This document shows positions 12,667-22,695 of a stretch of DNA of 36,541 bases, one piece after another. Origin of the DNA: Polytrichum commune (taxonomy: Eukaryota > Streptophyta > Polytrichopsida > Polytrichales > Polytrichaceae). The position numbers and the translations under genes are program-made. The notes beneath the pieces were generated by a model that ran no database searches, was not told the origin of the DNA, and saw nothing but the letters and a program-made list of their open reading frames with translations. Numbering within the stretch: the first letter of the stretch is position 1; each line of letters opens with the position of its first letter. Location of the stretch: NCBI GenBank assembly GCA_950295325.1, contig CATNTY010000025.1, positions 1-36,541 of the forward strand. Reading direction: 5' to 3'.

Positions 12667-13060
12667 GAGCATCCTCAGTCGGTCTAGGTAAAGCTCACTG
12701 CAAACCAAGACCTATCTTGCTTAAAATTGCTCAAAATTTAGAGGGAGTGCACCAAATCTTGCTTAAAATGGACAGATCCTCCCACACTCCCTCTAAATGT
12801 CAAAAATTTGGAGGGAGTGTGGGAGGATCTTTCCATTTTAAAGCAAGATTTGGTGCACTCCCTCTAAATTTTGAAAATGTGGTGTTTTCAATGAGGGATT
12901 TCACCTACGTCAAATTTTTACAATTCTTTTTTCTTGAGAAATATCTCACGTTTATTTAGGTGTGCTTCTAATGATGGTAATTTCAGTTTCTAATTTTAGG
13001 TCAGTCAAAAGATAGGTTTTGGTTTGCAGTGAGCTTTACCTAGACCGACTGAGGATGCTC
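12667..13060. mobile_element. Tourist-like (PIF/Harbinger) MITE with TAA target duplication
   Basis: The element begins GAGCATCCTCAGTCGG and ends with the reverse complement. The terminal inverted repeats match for about 42 bp without a mismatch as far as I can read. TAA at 12664-12666 and again at 13061-13063 forms the 3-bp target duplication typical of PIF/Harbinger elements. At 394 bp with no coding capacity it is a MITE, moved by a transposase encoded elsewhere. The near-perfect ends argue for a fairly recent insertion. A separate long hairpin lies inside it. Confidence 0.88.
12731..12874. repeat. Long hairpin nested inside the Tourist-like MITE
   Basis: The left arm (12731-12798) runs from 'tcaaaatttagagggagtgc' to 'cacactccctctaaat'. 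The right arm (12806-12874) is its reverse complement with one or two small indels or mismatches. The loop is about 7 bp. This inner palindrome is off-centre within the MITE and does not use the MITE ends, so it is probably a second foldback insertion or a local inverted duplication. If transcribed, it would give a nearly continuous 68-bp duplex. Confidence 0.85.
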
Positions 13061-13063
13061 TAA

Positions 13064-14524
13064 CAACATTGCTTGTGACTTGATTTCCAAGACTGAAGTT
13101 TTGCATTCACCCTAACCACCTTAACCCATAAAGGACCATACTGCCATATCTAGGTTTTAGCAGTTTTTTTTTTTTTAAAAAAAAATTATAATAATAATTA
13201 GGTCCATAGACTTTATCTTAAATCCAAGTAGTGATTTGTAACAATTGGGGGGTTAATCTTGCCAAGTTTTTTACCTTCTGTAAAACATAAAAACATCTGA
13301 CTGTAATTTTCTATTTTTAATAGGTTTGTAACCTATAGAAACTATAGTGACATTAAATTTCTTGGACAAGTTTTGAACATTTTTGATGCGGTTTGGCATT
13401 GAGGCAAGTAAATGTGGATAGGAGTAGTTAGAATTGGAATGAACCCAAAAGTTTTGTAAAAGTATATTTATTTCTTTCTAAATACATGCAACTTGTTATC
13501 TAACATGTGGATATGAGTACTTGGGAAATGTGTTTTCTATGGAATGAATTTCTCAAGCCAACCCATATTTGACATGTGGATGAAGCAAGGTTAGAGAATC
13601 ATAATAAACAAACTCGAGAACTATTTTTAAATTTTTTTTTTACATGGGCTAAAAGCCTAAATCTACATTTGGAGGTCAAGAAGGCATAATGCTTCCTTGA
13701 AAAAAGAAATGTGATCACCAGTAACAAAACACAAGCCAAAACTAGATTCGGGCACCCCTTGGACTATTCCATGATTGGGTTTTCACAACATGATCTAAAT
13801 GATTGAAACACTTTCAAATCCTATAAGAATAAAATATGCAATCATTACTACTTCATATCCAATCCGCAAGGTTGATTAAAAAATAAATAAGTCATAATCT
13901 ACTTACCACTTAACGTTCTTGATTAAAAATGTGTAAATTGTTGTATACTCCACTTTACTCTATATGTGGTCCCTAAGGGGTTAAGCACGTATTTACCTTG
14001 AGTTACCAATCCATGTGCAACACGTGCTTGTCGATAACATTATTCGGCCTCCTTGGCTTGTTCCAAAGCTCAAAATAGAATGGGCACAAGAGCATTTCAT
14101 AGGTATATGGGGTTTTGCTTGGGTTGCATTAAAAATGGCATGGAATCATAGGTTGCCGATGTCTCGTCTACTAATGTATATGGATTATAAGCTAAGATGT
14201 GGGTTGGCCAATTGGGCCACAACCCGGTTGTGAAGCAGATCCCACGTTATGACCCCCACTAGGCAGTTGGTGCCCCCAAGCAGCCATGGTGATATTCAAC
14301 ATGTCAATGATTTAAAATAAAAGGATTGTATTAGGCTTATTCTCACATAATCTTGAAGGAAATTTGTATCCACCATTGAAGGAGGTAGAAAAAAAATAAC
14401 ATCAGTTGTCCGACATGAAGTTGGTCCATTAGCCATCAACATAATATTTCCATGAGGAAATATAAAGAGGGTGGGGTAATGTCTATCTTGCAATAGGTGG
14501 AGCTACATTTAGATAAAATAAGTG
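13064..14524. other. Intergenic sequence, perhaps the 3' part of the LINE
   Basis: No gene is recognised. It includes a T/A homopolymer pair near 13165-13200. Bases 14280-14524 directly follow, on the minus strand, the end of the LINE C-terminal coding similarity and may be its 3' untranslated region; no poly(A) tail or target duplication could be assigned. Confidence 0.35.
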
Positions 14525-15269
14525 TTGCTATGAAAGGGGGATCAATGTTTGGCGACTTTCGAGTTTGTGTTTATTAAGCATGATAAAGGTTAGGTAGTTA
14601 ATAGCATTGAAGGCGATTGATTCCATGAGCTTTTGTATTTTGTGTTGGAAAATTGCCAGTTCATAAGGTGTGTGATGGATGGTTTGTGAGTGGTGCCTCT
14701 AATACCAATGGTGATAACCACGGGAGGGAGTGTTCCAACCTAATTGTTGGAGGTGAGGAATGATCATTTCATATTTTTCATGTTTATGGGTTGTAGCTTC
14801 TATGGGGAATATGTCATTGTAATATGTAAATGAGATGAATTGTACTGTGGGAGTTTAGGGCGGGGAGAATGGGGGTTATCAGTAGGTGATTTTTCTCTAA
14901 TGCAAAGGATCTATAGTCTAAGGCGGGCTAGACATTTACAACAGAGGAAGAAACAAATGCATGGAAACATCAAGGAGGGTAATGTGTTATCCATTTGTCG
15001 ATTATTTTGTTTTTGGTTGCGTGAGATGGGAGAGAAAAGTGGTAGCAAATGCACATGCTGCTTTATTATGTTGTTGGTGCAAAGGATGATAATGTGTTTA
15101 TTAGTGCAACAAAAGATGTATATGGAGGCAAATATCATTGTGATGAAAGTGACAAAGGTTACAATGTGGGGAGAGGGTTGGGTTAAATGGTTCTTGTTTG
15201 CATTGATTACTCATATATCGACCATAGCAAAATTTGAGGACTTGTGTGATTTGGGCATTGGAGATACAT
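14525..15269 (-). pseudogene. C-terminal part of a LINE ORF2, split from its upstream part by the CACTA element
   Basis: Starting at the CACTA left border, the minus strand reads 'ISNAQITQVLKFCYGRYMS', then a cysteine/histidine cluster 'CNLCHFHHNDICLHIHLLL' typical of the zinc-knuckle region after RNase H in plant LINEs. Further down come 'FTYYNDIFPIEATTHKHEKY', 'PVVITIGIRGTTHKPSITHL' and 'INYLTFIMLNKHKLESRQT'. These pieces lie in different frames with several stops, so the ORF is dead. The upstream half of the same protein lies at 31030-31665 on the far side of the CACTA insertion. The family assignment comes from recognising related plant LINE proteins; its catalytic parts are not in this piece. 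Confidence 0.75.
15267..15269. repeat. Left copy of CACTA target duplication (cat)
   Basis: Trinucleotide directly left of the terminal CACTA. The right partner at 31030-31032 is tat, differing at one base. Confidence 0.6.
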
Positions 15270-15298
15270 CACTATGCCAAAAGCAGGTTTTTTTGACT
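15270..15298. repeat. CACTA left terminal inverted repeat
   Basis: Starts CACTATGCCAAAAGCAGG and runs through a T7 tract to GACT. It matches the reverse complement of 31001-31029 at 26 of 29 positions. Confidence 0.92.
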
Positions 15299-15519
15299 AC
15301 AGCAAGTTGACCGAACTAGACTAACTACTTACATGAGGACTACAACTAGTAAAAATAGATTCCCAAAAGATTCCCAGTCAAGTTGTAGTAAAAAATATGA
15401 GGACATCGAGGGGAGCAGCTTCGGGAACAAAATTTTACTCATTGGGTACGACCATGGTGACCAATTTGACTAGTTTTAGTCAATGTTGACTACATCAGTC
15501 GACGTCTCAAAAGACCACA
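15299..15519. promoter_or_regulatory. CACTA left subterminal region with GACTA motifs
   Basis: Repeated words in both orientations include 'gactacaactag', 'agtcaagttgtagt', 'gactagttttagtca' and 'gttgactacatcagtcgac'. In En/Spm the TNPA protein binds short repeated motifs in the subterminal regions; by analogy these are candidate binding sites for the TNPA-like protein of this element. The region lies directly after the tnp2 stop codon and may also hold its transcript end. Confidence 0.6.
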
Positions 15520-16358
15520 CTATAATCCCTCTTCATTGTAATCTGGCTCTTCCTCTCTTTCTTGCAGTGCTACATGAACGTCCTCAGCTTCTAGTACTGT
15601 GCAGCCTTCTAGCACCGGTGCGCCAGGTTGCACATCTTCGTTTAAAATATTAGATCTCAATCCACGGTAGTCTTCATCTCTGCCTAGAACTAAACTGAGG
15701 GTTTCAGGTCTCCTCTCAGATGTAGACGCCACTCTTGCACCTCGAGCTTCTTTCCTCAGCACAACTTTCCATTCGGGATTCTCCACATCATCCACAAAAA
15801 ATACTTGTTGCACATGGAGGGGAAATGCAAAGGAGTCTGCCGAATATGGGATGACACGATCCAATTTGATTAATGTGAAACCGTAGTCGTCACGTTTCAT
15901 TGTTGCTCCAGCACCCCGAAGGTTCGCTCTCACCCACGTGCAATACAAAACTATCAGCTCAAACTCTCCATAGTCTACCCCTATTATTTCTTCCACCCAT
16001 CCTATGTATTCTAAATTTGCTGTCCGTGCATTTGTAGAACTGTTGCTCGCACGACATGCTTGCAAAAAGGTAGCTGCCACACCACTATCACACGTATTCA
16101 TGTTTGATTCCACGCTACGAACCCGTATGTGGTTGCCGTACGCATACATTGACTTGTAGGACTTGGCGTATCTTGAGGGTGGCATTAGCAATGCTTGAAC
16201 ATCCATGGATACATCAGCCCCTTGGTTAATGTCATCTTGCACTACAACAGGAAACCAGGTTGTGAAGGCCTCCTCTTCCATGCTGCTTGGGTACTGCAAT
16301 CTCCTACCCCGGTGTTGACGTCGCATGTATTCCCTTGACCTCTTCCTGCGGGTCATTT
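15520..16358 (-). CDS. tnp2: tnp2 exon 4: DUF4216 domain
   Basis: The frame is open from 16389 to a TAG at 15520. Likely acceptors are GTTGCAG before 16358 or GATTGCAG before 16293. The DUF4216 hallmarks are 'GWVEEIIGVDYG', 'LIVLYCTWVRANLRG', 'DDYGFTLIKLDRV' and 'HVQQVFFVDDVENPEWKVVL'. DUF4216 commonly follows DUF4218 in plant CACTA transposases; its biochemical role is not established. This exon has no internal stop and a glutamate-rich tail. Confidence 0.88.
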
Positions 16359-16606
16359 CTGCAACGTGCCGTCTACACCACACGCTCACATTTTGGTGAC
16401 ATTAATTACTTCAATTACCACGACACTATAATACAGCTTAAAAAATGCAGTGACTGAAAATAGTCATCCAAATAGCAATGATGACTCCATGTAGTTCTGC
16501 GAAGCATATCTAGTAATGCATTTAGTCACATTATGAATGCTTATGACTATCATGACTAGTCAACAATGTAGTCACATGAGCAACATGTCAGAGTACGTGA
16601 ATTTAC

Positions 16607-17504
16607 TCTCTGTAAACTTGCAATGGCTCCGCATTGTTCAGCACAAATTCATGTATCCAAAAACGTAGTTCGTCTGGCAACAACCTATGTCGCCCATTTC
16701 CTTCTATGACCTCGCTATTCATTGCATGTTCTTCTTTGTCGTCCCACACACGACGCTCACTTTCACAACAATGTTGCATATATTCAGTACAAAACCCCAT
16801 TGCTTCATCCATGATGTAGCCTTGTGCCATAGAGCCTTCAGGATTGCTTCGAAGACGCACATATCCTTTCAGGGTTTTCAGGTACCGTTCCATTGGGTAC
16901 ATCCACCGGGTGTGCACTGGACCGCAAATTCTAACTGTTGTACCAAATGAATAGGCAAGTGGGACATGACATCGAAGAATACTGGTGGTAAGACCCTTTC
17001 CAACATACACATAGTAACGGCTGTCTCATTGAACAAATCAGTCATGCTTGAAGGGTCCACCGACTTCACGCACAAACGGGCAAAAACTCGGCATATCCGT
17101 ATAATGGCAATTCGGACATCCTTTGGTAAGAGCGTTCGTAAGCACAATGGCAAGATTTGTTGCATTAGAATGTGGTAGTCATGACTCTTCATTCCTCGTA
17201 ACTCTCCATCTTCTATAATTATTTTAGATAGTTGGCCCACGTAATTGCTAGGAGTCTTCAATCCACGGATGATATTTGTGAACACAGCCTTCTCTGCTCT
17301 CGATAGAATATATGGAGCTCTTGGTATCAACAACGTTCCCCTTGCACCACCAGGAACTGCGTGCAATTCCGGCCTAATGTTTGCTTCTGCTACATCCATC
17401 CGTACTTTGAGGTTATCCTTTAAACCCCAAATTGTCTTCATGATGTTCTCACATATGTTCTTTTCACAGTGCATTGCATTGAGCACATGCCGTATTGTAA
17501 GAGA
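16607..17504 (-). CDS. tnp2: tnp2 exon 3: end of Tnp2 and DUF4218, frameshifted
   Basis: After a TATGCAG acceptor the exon begins 'SLTIRHVLNAMHCEKN', matching the (V/A)MHxEKN segment at the end of Tnp2. DUF4218 follows: 'GELRGMKSHDYHILMQQILP', then 'LPPVFFDVMSHLPIHLV'. At about 16940 the frame breaks: the next DUF4218 block 'GPVHTRWMYPMERYLKTLKG' is in another frame, and one base must be added to join them. The second frame continues to 'EPLQVYRE' and a TAA just past a possible GTAAAT donor. The two overlapping open frames 16878-17561 and 16603-17010 are thus one broken exon, not two genes. Confidence 0.85.
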
Positions 17505-17762
17505 CTGCATACACACAGTCAACCCCATTAGTGGAATGATATCTGTACTCTTGGTCATCATATAGTATACACTATTATATTAGCATTGACTATGAGTAGT
17601 CCCACATATTTGACGACAGTCAACTTTGCATGGATGTGACTAGAAGTTGACTGCCGGCAGTCCTCCAAACCAATTTCTAAAGCTCTGAGTTATCCTTTGA
17701 CTATTGTTAGTCTTATTTTAAGTCGTGAGGGTATAACAAAGGGTTATGATCTATACACTCAC
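17505..17762 (-). other. tnp2 intron 2 with TAGTC/GACTA motifs
   Basis: Bounded by GTGAGT on the exon 2 side and TATGCAG on the exon 3 side. It holds at least six TAGTC or GACTA words, such as 'gactatgagtagtc' and 'gactattgttagtc', the same motif that fills the element ends. Confidence 0.75.
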
Positions 17763-19190
17763 CTACCAATATGGAAGTGCAAATAATGCAGACAGTCTCT
17801 TCACGCCTGTGTCATGTACTGGATCGTTTAACCCTCCTGGTATGTTTCGTGGGGAGTCAGCCAACCAATTTTCTCTCCTCGTCGCATAACGGAGTATGTC
17901 ACGGCCACATAGTTGTCTTGGCGGTGGACGGGTCTCCTGTGATCCATCAAACGCTCTCTGCAATCTTCGATATGGATGGTGCAGGTTCAGGAAACGATGA
18001 TGTCCTAGATATACATTCTTCGTTAACGCTGCAGAACGTTGGGTTGTTACACTAGGACCGCATTCGGTGCACCCTCTGTACCCCTTTGTAACTTGCCCCG
18101 ACACTAATCCATATGCCGGGAAGTCATGAATGCACCACATGAGGATGGCCTTTAACCTGAAATTCCTATTCACACTCTCCGTAGATGCATCTACTGCATC
18201 AACGCCTTCCCAAAGTTGCTGCAACTCCTCAATCAAAGGAGCAAGGTACACGTCCACGTTTTCAGATGTGACGCTCTCTTTCCCAGGAATGAGGAGGGCC
18301 AGCATTAAGAAAAACCGCTTTGTCACCATCCATGGTGGCAGATTGTAGCTCAGTAGTACAACTGGCCAAGTGGAATGACTTAGGGATTGGTTTGAGAACG
18401 GATTCACACCGTCTAGAGCAAGTCCTAGTCGTATGTTCCTTTCTTCTGACGCAAACCCTGGATATACGGAGTCAATGTGTTTCCATGCCTTCGAGTCCGG
18501 AACGCACTCCACATTGCCTACCCAATCCTTCCGTTCGGTATGCCACTTATTTAATTTTGCTAGAGATGTACACCGATACATCCTTCGCAACCGTGGTATG
18601 AGTGGAAAATGCCGCAAAACTTTCATTGGTGTCCTGTTTGACTCCGATTTGTACCTCAATTGTCCACACTTTGGACAATTCATTGCGTCTTCTAACTCCT
18701 TTCGGAATAAACAACACCCATTTACACAAGCATGTATTGAGACAAAAGATAATCCGAGTTGTCTTAGATACTTGCGAGCTTGATAGTAAGATTTCGGCAG
18801 AGTGTTATTGACAGGTAGTAGCTCCAACAACAACTTCAGCAATTCCGTAGCGCATGCATTGGAGACTCCAAATACTGTAAAGCAATTGAAAAGGAGAATG
18901 ACTACAACTAGTCGGCTTGTTTTGCTGCCCTCGTACAATGGGATGGAAGATTCTTCCAGTAGATCCATTCCTTCATCAGCCATGAACTCCTGTTCATCTT
19001 CAAGAATTTCATCCTCCTGGCTATCACCAATGTCGTTCTCAAACATGCCAAAGCACTCTGTTATCATCCGTTGCACTTCAAACTCGCCTTCATCATTCGC
19101 ATTCTCATTTGCGTCGCTGCCTTCCTCGTCTTCAGCATCCATTGTGCTTGGAAGGGCCTCATCAGTATTTAGTGTGCCACTAAGCCCAGA
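17763..19190 (-). CDS. tnp2: tnp2 exon 2: Tnp2 catalytic core
   Basis: The exon begins after a CATGCAG acceptor and stays open for about 475 codons. An acidic N-terminal stretch (about residues 15-90) precedes the core. The zinc-binding pattern C-x3-CC-LFRKE...CPKCG is present, followed by 'PLIPRLRRMY', 'LALDGVNPF' with the first candidate catalytic aspartate, 'VDVYLAPLIEEL' with the second, and 'MWCIHDFPAYGLVSGQVTKG', all hallmarks of Tnp2 transposases. The exon ends 'ALFALPYW' plus TAG directly before GTGAGT. Family members usually have a lysine after LPYW, so an AAG-to-TAG change at the last codon is likely. The third acidic catalytic residue was not assigned with certainty. Confidence 0.9.
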   Translation of the reverse strand, partial: SGLSGTLNTDEALPSTMDAEDEEGSDANENANDEGEFEVQRMITECFGMFENDIGDSQEDEILEDEQEFMADEGMDLLEESSIPLYEGSKTSRLVVVILLFNCFTVFGVSNACATELLKLLLELLPVNNTLPKSYYQARKYLRQLGLSFVSIHACVNGCCLFRKELEDAMNCPKCGQLRYKSESNRTPMKVLRHFPLIPRLRRMYRCTSLAKLNKWHTERKDWVGNVECVPDSKAWKHIDSVYPGFASEERNIRLGLALDGVNPFSNQSLSHSTWPVVLLSYNLPPWMVTKRFFLMLALLIPGKESVTSENVDVYLAPLIEELQQLWEGVDAVDASTESVNRNFRLKAILMWCIHDFPAYGLVSGQVTKGYRGCTECGPSVTTQRSAALTKNVYLGHHRFLNLHHPYRRLQRAFDGSQETRPPPRQLCGRDILRYATRRENWLADSPRNIPGGLNDPVHDTGVKRLSALFALPYW

Positions 19191-19434
19191 CTGCATGTGC
19201 ACGTGCCATTGCAGTGCCACAGTAGCGGTGATGTCAGTACCGACTTCCAGTATAAACTACACCTATTAACAACTCTTCTGTCACATATTTACTATATGTT
19301 TACTACATGTAGTCAAATATTTTCGTAATTTCTGCACATGGCATTCACAAGTTTACTACATCTATGACTACCCGTAGTCACAACATTAACATATGTGACT
19401 ATGGCTAGTCAACAAGTTTTAAGAATACATGTAC

Positions 19435-19632
19435 CAGTATAGATGTTTGGAACTATGGATCGCGCTTGTAATGCCTCAAATGCTTGCGAATGGTTTCTCT
19501 TGATAGAACCGTCCCACCCATGCACTTTTTACACGGGCAAGGATACGATGAGAGGTGCAATCCGTTTGCCTCCTTCTCCTCCAGGTCCCAGAGTTGTAGG
19601 TGCAAGAGTTCATCTCTGGAATTCTTGTCCAT
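19435..19632 (-). CDS. tnp2: tnp2 exon 1: transposase-associated zinc-binding domain
   Basis: The start is the ATG at 19632-19630, giving MDKNSRDELL; the frame runs 66 codons to a GTACAT donor. The signature 'YPCPCKKCMGG' followed by 'LSRETIRKHLRHYKRDP' matches the Transpos_assoc domain found at the N terminus of plant CACTA transposases (C-x-C-x2-C then H-x3-H). A TAG codon at 19455-19453 follows RDP and would stop translation 7 codons before the donor. A splice site before that TAG could rescue it, but I see no better donor. The plus-strand open frame across this exon is a shadow. Confidence 0.78.
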
Positions 19633-20660
19633 CTAGCACACTTCAAACTTCGACCAACATGAGGTTACAGGAGGTCAAGGTGAGAAATCAATCAAAGTAT
19701 AGGGCAAGAAGGCAGAGGAGTTCTAATTGCGAACACTCCCGATTGACCTAGGCCTTCACACAATTCTGCGTATGGAGTCGAAATCTTATGGAAATCACAA
19801 ATCACTGCTTCACTACAGTTATAAGTAGTTCACGTTATCGATCGAAATCCACCCAAGTGTACTGCAATTAACCAGCTATGGCGGCCGCCTTATATGTGTT
19901 GCACACCTATATTTGAGTGCTATATGGCGAGGTTTTAAAGTTGAAAGTGGACACCAGAAAGACAAGTGTTACAATGAGATTAGACTATGTGATCAAAACT
20001 TATCTACCATTCTAAGTTCACGTGAACAAATTTAGGGGGCTTGTGAGATCATTTAAGGAGATCACTCCAAAGAGAAAGAGAATCTTCAATTTGACTTGTG
20101 CATCTCACCTCCGATGATTTCGAATCTGAAACTTGACACAATAACCAACTCGTATGAGTTAGCCTCTCCGCTTCTACTGTAACTATTGAAAATATCGACA
20201 TACCACAATTACGTTTCTTTGGTTTGATGGAAGAAGTTGGTGAGGTGTCCTACACAACTGCGTTGGACCCATAACTGGTGTTAGTTTAAACTAAAGTTAG
20301 TGTGCCAGTTAGTCGGTCCTCAAAAAATTAAGTGTCGGTAGCTCCCATAACCGTCCCTATACCGTGACCTAACCCTAACCCTCCCCGCCATGGTCAGCAC
20401 CCTAACCCTCCGTCCCAGCAAGCTTCAACACTTAGGGCGCCTACAGCTACACTCCCCGAATCAGCCACCAAACTGAACTGCCGAGATCTCTACACCCAGG
20501 ATCAATTGCAGTGTAGGTGAACGGCTCACTTCCATGGTGTACAAAACCATTGTTGCAACAATGGTGTCACTTTAGAGGTCTGCCGCCGCCACTCTGACAA
20601 TCCTGTCTCGACATGGACACGCATGTCCGGTTTGAAAATGTTGAATTCGAGAGGACCTAG
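19633..20660. promoter_or_regulatory. Divergent control region between tnp2 and the TNPA-like gene
   Basis: This 1-kb space separates the tnp2 start (minus) from the first recognisable TNPA-like exon (plus). It contains a minus-strand TATA-like 'acatataagg' near 19891, about 260 bp from the tnp2 start, and telo-box motifs near 20371-20410. A short plus-strand frame starting at the ATG 20389 codes about 29 residues and may be a leader ORF or chance. The true 5' exon of the TNPA-like gene may lie in this region; I could not define it. Confidence 0.45.
20371..20411 (+). promoter_or_regulatory. Telo-box-like AACCCTAA motifs
   Basis: 'aaccctaaccctcc' at 20371 and 'accctaaccctcc' at 20399. AACCCTAA telo-boxes are known plant promoter elements, often near start sites of genes active in dividing cells. 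Their position upstream of the TNPA-like exon suggests a promoter role, which is inference. Confidence 0.4.
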
Positions 20661-21006
20661 GGCGACACAGGCAGCGATAGCCAAGGCGGACCATGGAGCG
20701 ATAGTTCGGCCACCACAAGGAGCAGCAATTCACCAAGGAGCGGCAACAGGGAGCCATCCGCCTCCCCCACAGCAGCGGAAGGAGTAATTCTGACTCCATA
20801 CGAGGCGTCTCGGTTGCAGAACATTGAGAGGAACAACAAGAAGTTGCAGGACTTAGGGTTGCCTGCACTTGTACCTCAAGTCGGCGGAGCAGAGAAGGCG
20901 GGGAAAGAAACGCGACATTCAGAGGCAGTCCCTGGTTGTTTGGAGATCCAGAAACGGGAGGGTAACGCGGTCCAGGAGAGCCGCAACCCCAACGCCTCGG
21001 AGAAAG
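20661..21006 (+). CDS. TNPA-like exon 1 (first recognisable)
   Basis: The frame opens after a TAG at about 20658-20660 that doubles as a plausible acceptor (ACCTAG). A serine- and arginine-rich stretch leads to 'GVILTPYEASRLQNIERNNK' and 'KLQDLGLPALVP'. This YExxRxxNIxRNxxxLxxLGL block is common at the start of plant CACTA second-ORF proteins. After VP (20876) the expected basic run 'RRRGKKRDIQRQ' and 'RVTRSRRAATPTPRRK' is in the next frame, so one extra base is present near 20874. The exon ends AAAG before GTGCGT. An upstream exon carrying the start codon is probably missing from this model. Confidence 0.72.
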
Positions 21007-21949
21007 GTGCGTTTTGCCACCACAGTGGGGTTTAGGTTTTGTTTTGCAGAGATGTTCGCAAGTAGTCGTGTAATTCTCTTTCCTATGCTAAAAGACTTCT
21101 TGATCGCAAAAGGCCGGACATTTGATTGCCATAACCGAACCGACCGAACGAACCAACGAACCAACGAACGAACCAATGCAACGCGCCGCACCCGCTCCAG
21201 CTCCTTCTCTTTCTCCGTCTTTCTTTTGCTTTATTTCTGCTCATTGGGGTTTGGACAAGCGTTATGGGTTGTGGACTCCTATGTGTGTCGGAGGTCTGTG
21301 GGCCACTTCACTTCTCCATTGCAAGCCTCTTCACTTCAATCAGTGATCACGCAACAATGCTCTAATTTGTGCAACAACTCCAGTCTACTCCTTAAACGTT
21401 GCCATCTTATTGTGTCGATAGATGTGTGGGTTGGTTGGCCTGATTTGCTTGTAAGTTTCACAGAAAAGACTTGTGCATCGGTATTAGTTTTTTTGGTGGG
21501 CCGACATCTTTTGAAGTCGTATTTATGTGTATATACATGCTAGCTAATGATCAGACTAATTAATCGAGCGGTGGTGCTTCGGATTGGAACCGGCCATGGT
21601 ACTTAATCATCATGTCGACAAGTCTAGCTGAATCTTATAGAGCTTTTACAAGAAACAAACTAACCTTTTGCAAGTTAGGAGTTGGAAGCCTGAGGTACTG
21701 ATATTGCTTGTTCCACGAAATGGGTGGCATGAAGCTTAGTTAAGTTTTCCATGGGGGGTTTTACTTTCTCAAAGGAGTGTGATTAGTTTACTGGCAATGG
21801 TCAGCATATTTTGGTGCAGTCATAGAATCTGTAGTGTGGGATCTCTCGAAGCATTATTTACATTCACCGATAGACAGGCTAGTTGCGTGATGCTTCATTT
21901 TGGAACAGTATGGCACTTTGTCACGTCGGCAAGTCTGGCTTCTTTTAAC

Positions 21950-22110
21950 TCGCACTGATGCGTTTCGATTTTGATTGCGATCAAGCTAAATGTCACCTTA
22001 ATGCGCACTGTAATGTTACAGAGTGGCCATTCTTTTAGCGGAAGCTTCGTATGTCCACTTTGTGACATTATAGTGCGGCTTAAACGTAAATTCAATCAAA
22101 ACGCACTAAT
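21950..22110. repeat. Imperfect foldback, about 160 bp
   Basis: The arms pair around a centre near 'gcggaagcttcgta' (22038): 'gtaatgttacagagtggcc' on the left answers 'tgtccactttgtgacattat' on the right, and 'gatgcgtttcgattttgat' answers 'atcaaaacgcactaatc'. Several mismatches and small indels are visible. It may be an old MITE. Open frames on both strands here mirror each other for this reason. Confidence 0.6.
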
Positions 22111-22591
22111 CTTTTGGATAAAGATTTGGAAGAGGTGCTTGTTTATTGATATTGGATCACAGAATGGAGTGAGCTGAACCTTAGCATCATGTGATGAGTA
22201 GTATGCGATGCATCTATTGACGTGTGGATCCACTAGTCTCGCGTCAAATTACATAAAATCATTGGTTGGAACTGGTTCAGTGGCAAGTCCTGACTGGGTT
22301 TCAGAGGAGTGGGATTGGTTGATTAGTTGAGGGGAATTGAGTTTAGTCTTGATGCTCAGTTCTGATTTTGCAGCAAACAGATTGACTATCTGGTCAATTT
22401 AGAGATAATTTAAACAGTGAAGATCACAAAATAAAGTATCAGGCTTCTTTTTACCAAAGTTATTTGCAATGTTGACATTATAATGATATCACTTTGACTT
22501 GGTTATTAGATTACTTTCCATCCTACACAGTTTCTCCATGCTTTTACTTCAAACATCTTCTCAAGATTTTCTGTCCCTGATGTGACAGGCT

Positions 22592-22695
22592 AACACTAGT
22601 ATGACTAACACTAGTTTGACTTTGACTAGTATGACTGTCTCTGCAGTCCTAACACTAGTTTGACTAACACTAGTATGACTAACACTAGTCAAATC
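22592..22695. repeat. 15-bp tandem motif array (aacactagtatgact)
   Basis: Units start at 22592, 22607, 22622, 22637 (diverged, 14 bp), 22651, 22666 and 22681. Most read aacactagtNtgact, with the palindromic core ACTAGT and a GACTA junction. It lies within the first TNPA-like intron and is a candidate internal binding-site array. Confidence 0.85.

Larger units (their letters stand above)
15520..19632 (-). pseudogene. tnp2: tnp2-type CACTA transposase gene, four exons, disabled
   Basis: This gene runs right to left. Proposed exons are 19632-19435, 19190-17763, 17504-16607 and about 16358-15520, with GT-AG borders. In order they encode a Transpos_assoc CxC...H domain, the Tnp2 catalytic core, the end of Tnp2 plus DUF4218, and DUF4216. 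In this family the protein cuts and rejoins the CACTA ends in the nucleus. Three lesions are visible: a TAG in exon 1 at 19453-19455, a TAG as the last codon of exon 2 at 17763-17765, and a one-base frameshift near 16940 in exon 3. The phases of exons 3 and 4 do not join cleanly with the borders I chose, so that junction is uncertain. The copy is unlikely to make full transposase. Confidence 0.88.

Noticed and set aside
14840-15310. 156-codon plus-strand open frame
   Set aside because: It is the shadow of the minus-strand LINE C-terminal region and crosses the CACTA left border.
18802-19269. 155-codon serine-rich plus-strand open frame
   Set aside because: Shadow of the acidic N-terminal part of tnp2 exon 2 on the other strand.
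20371-20411. Interstitial telomere repeat
   Set aside because: Only one or two partial AACCCTAA units at each site; a telo-box promoter motif is the simpler reading.
20869-21543. 224-codon plus-strand open frame as a stand-alone gene
   Set aside because: Only its first part (to 21006) fits TNPA-like exon 1; beyond the GTGCGT donor it reads through intron repeats.
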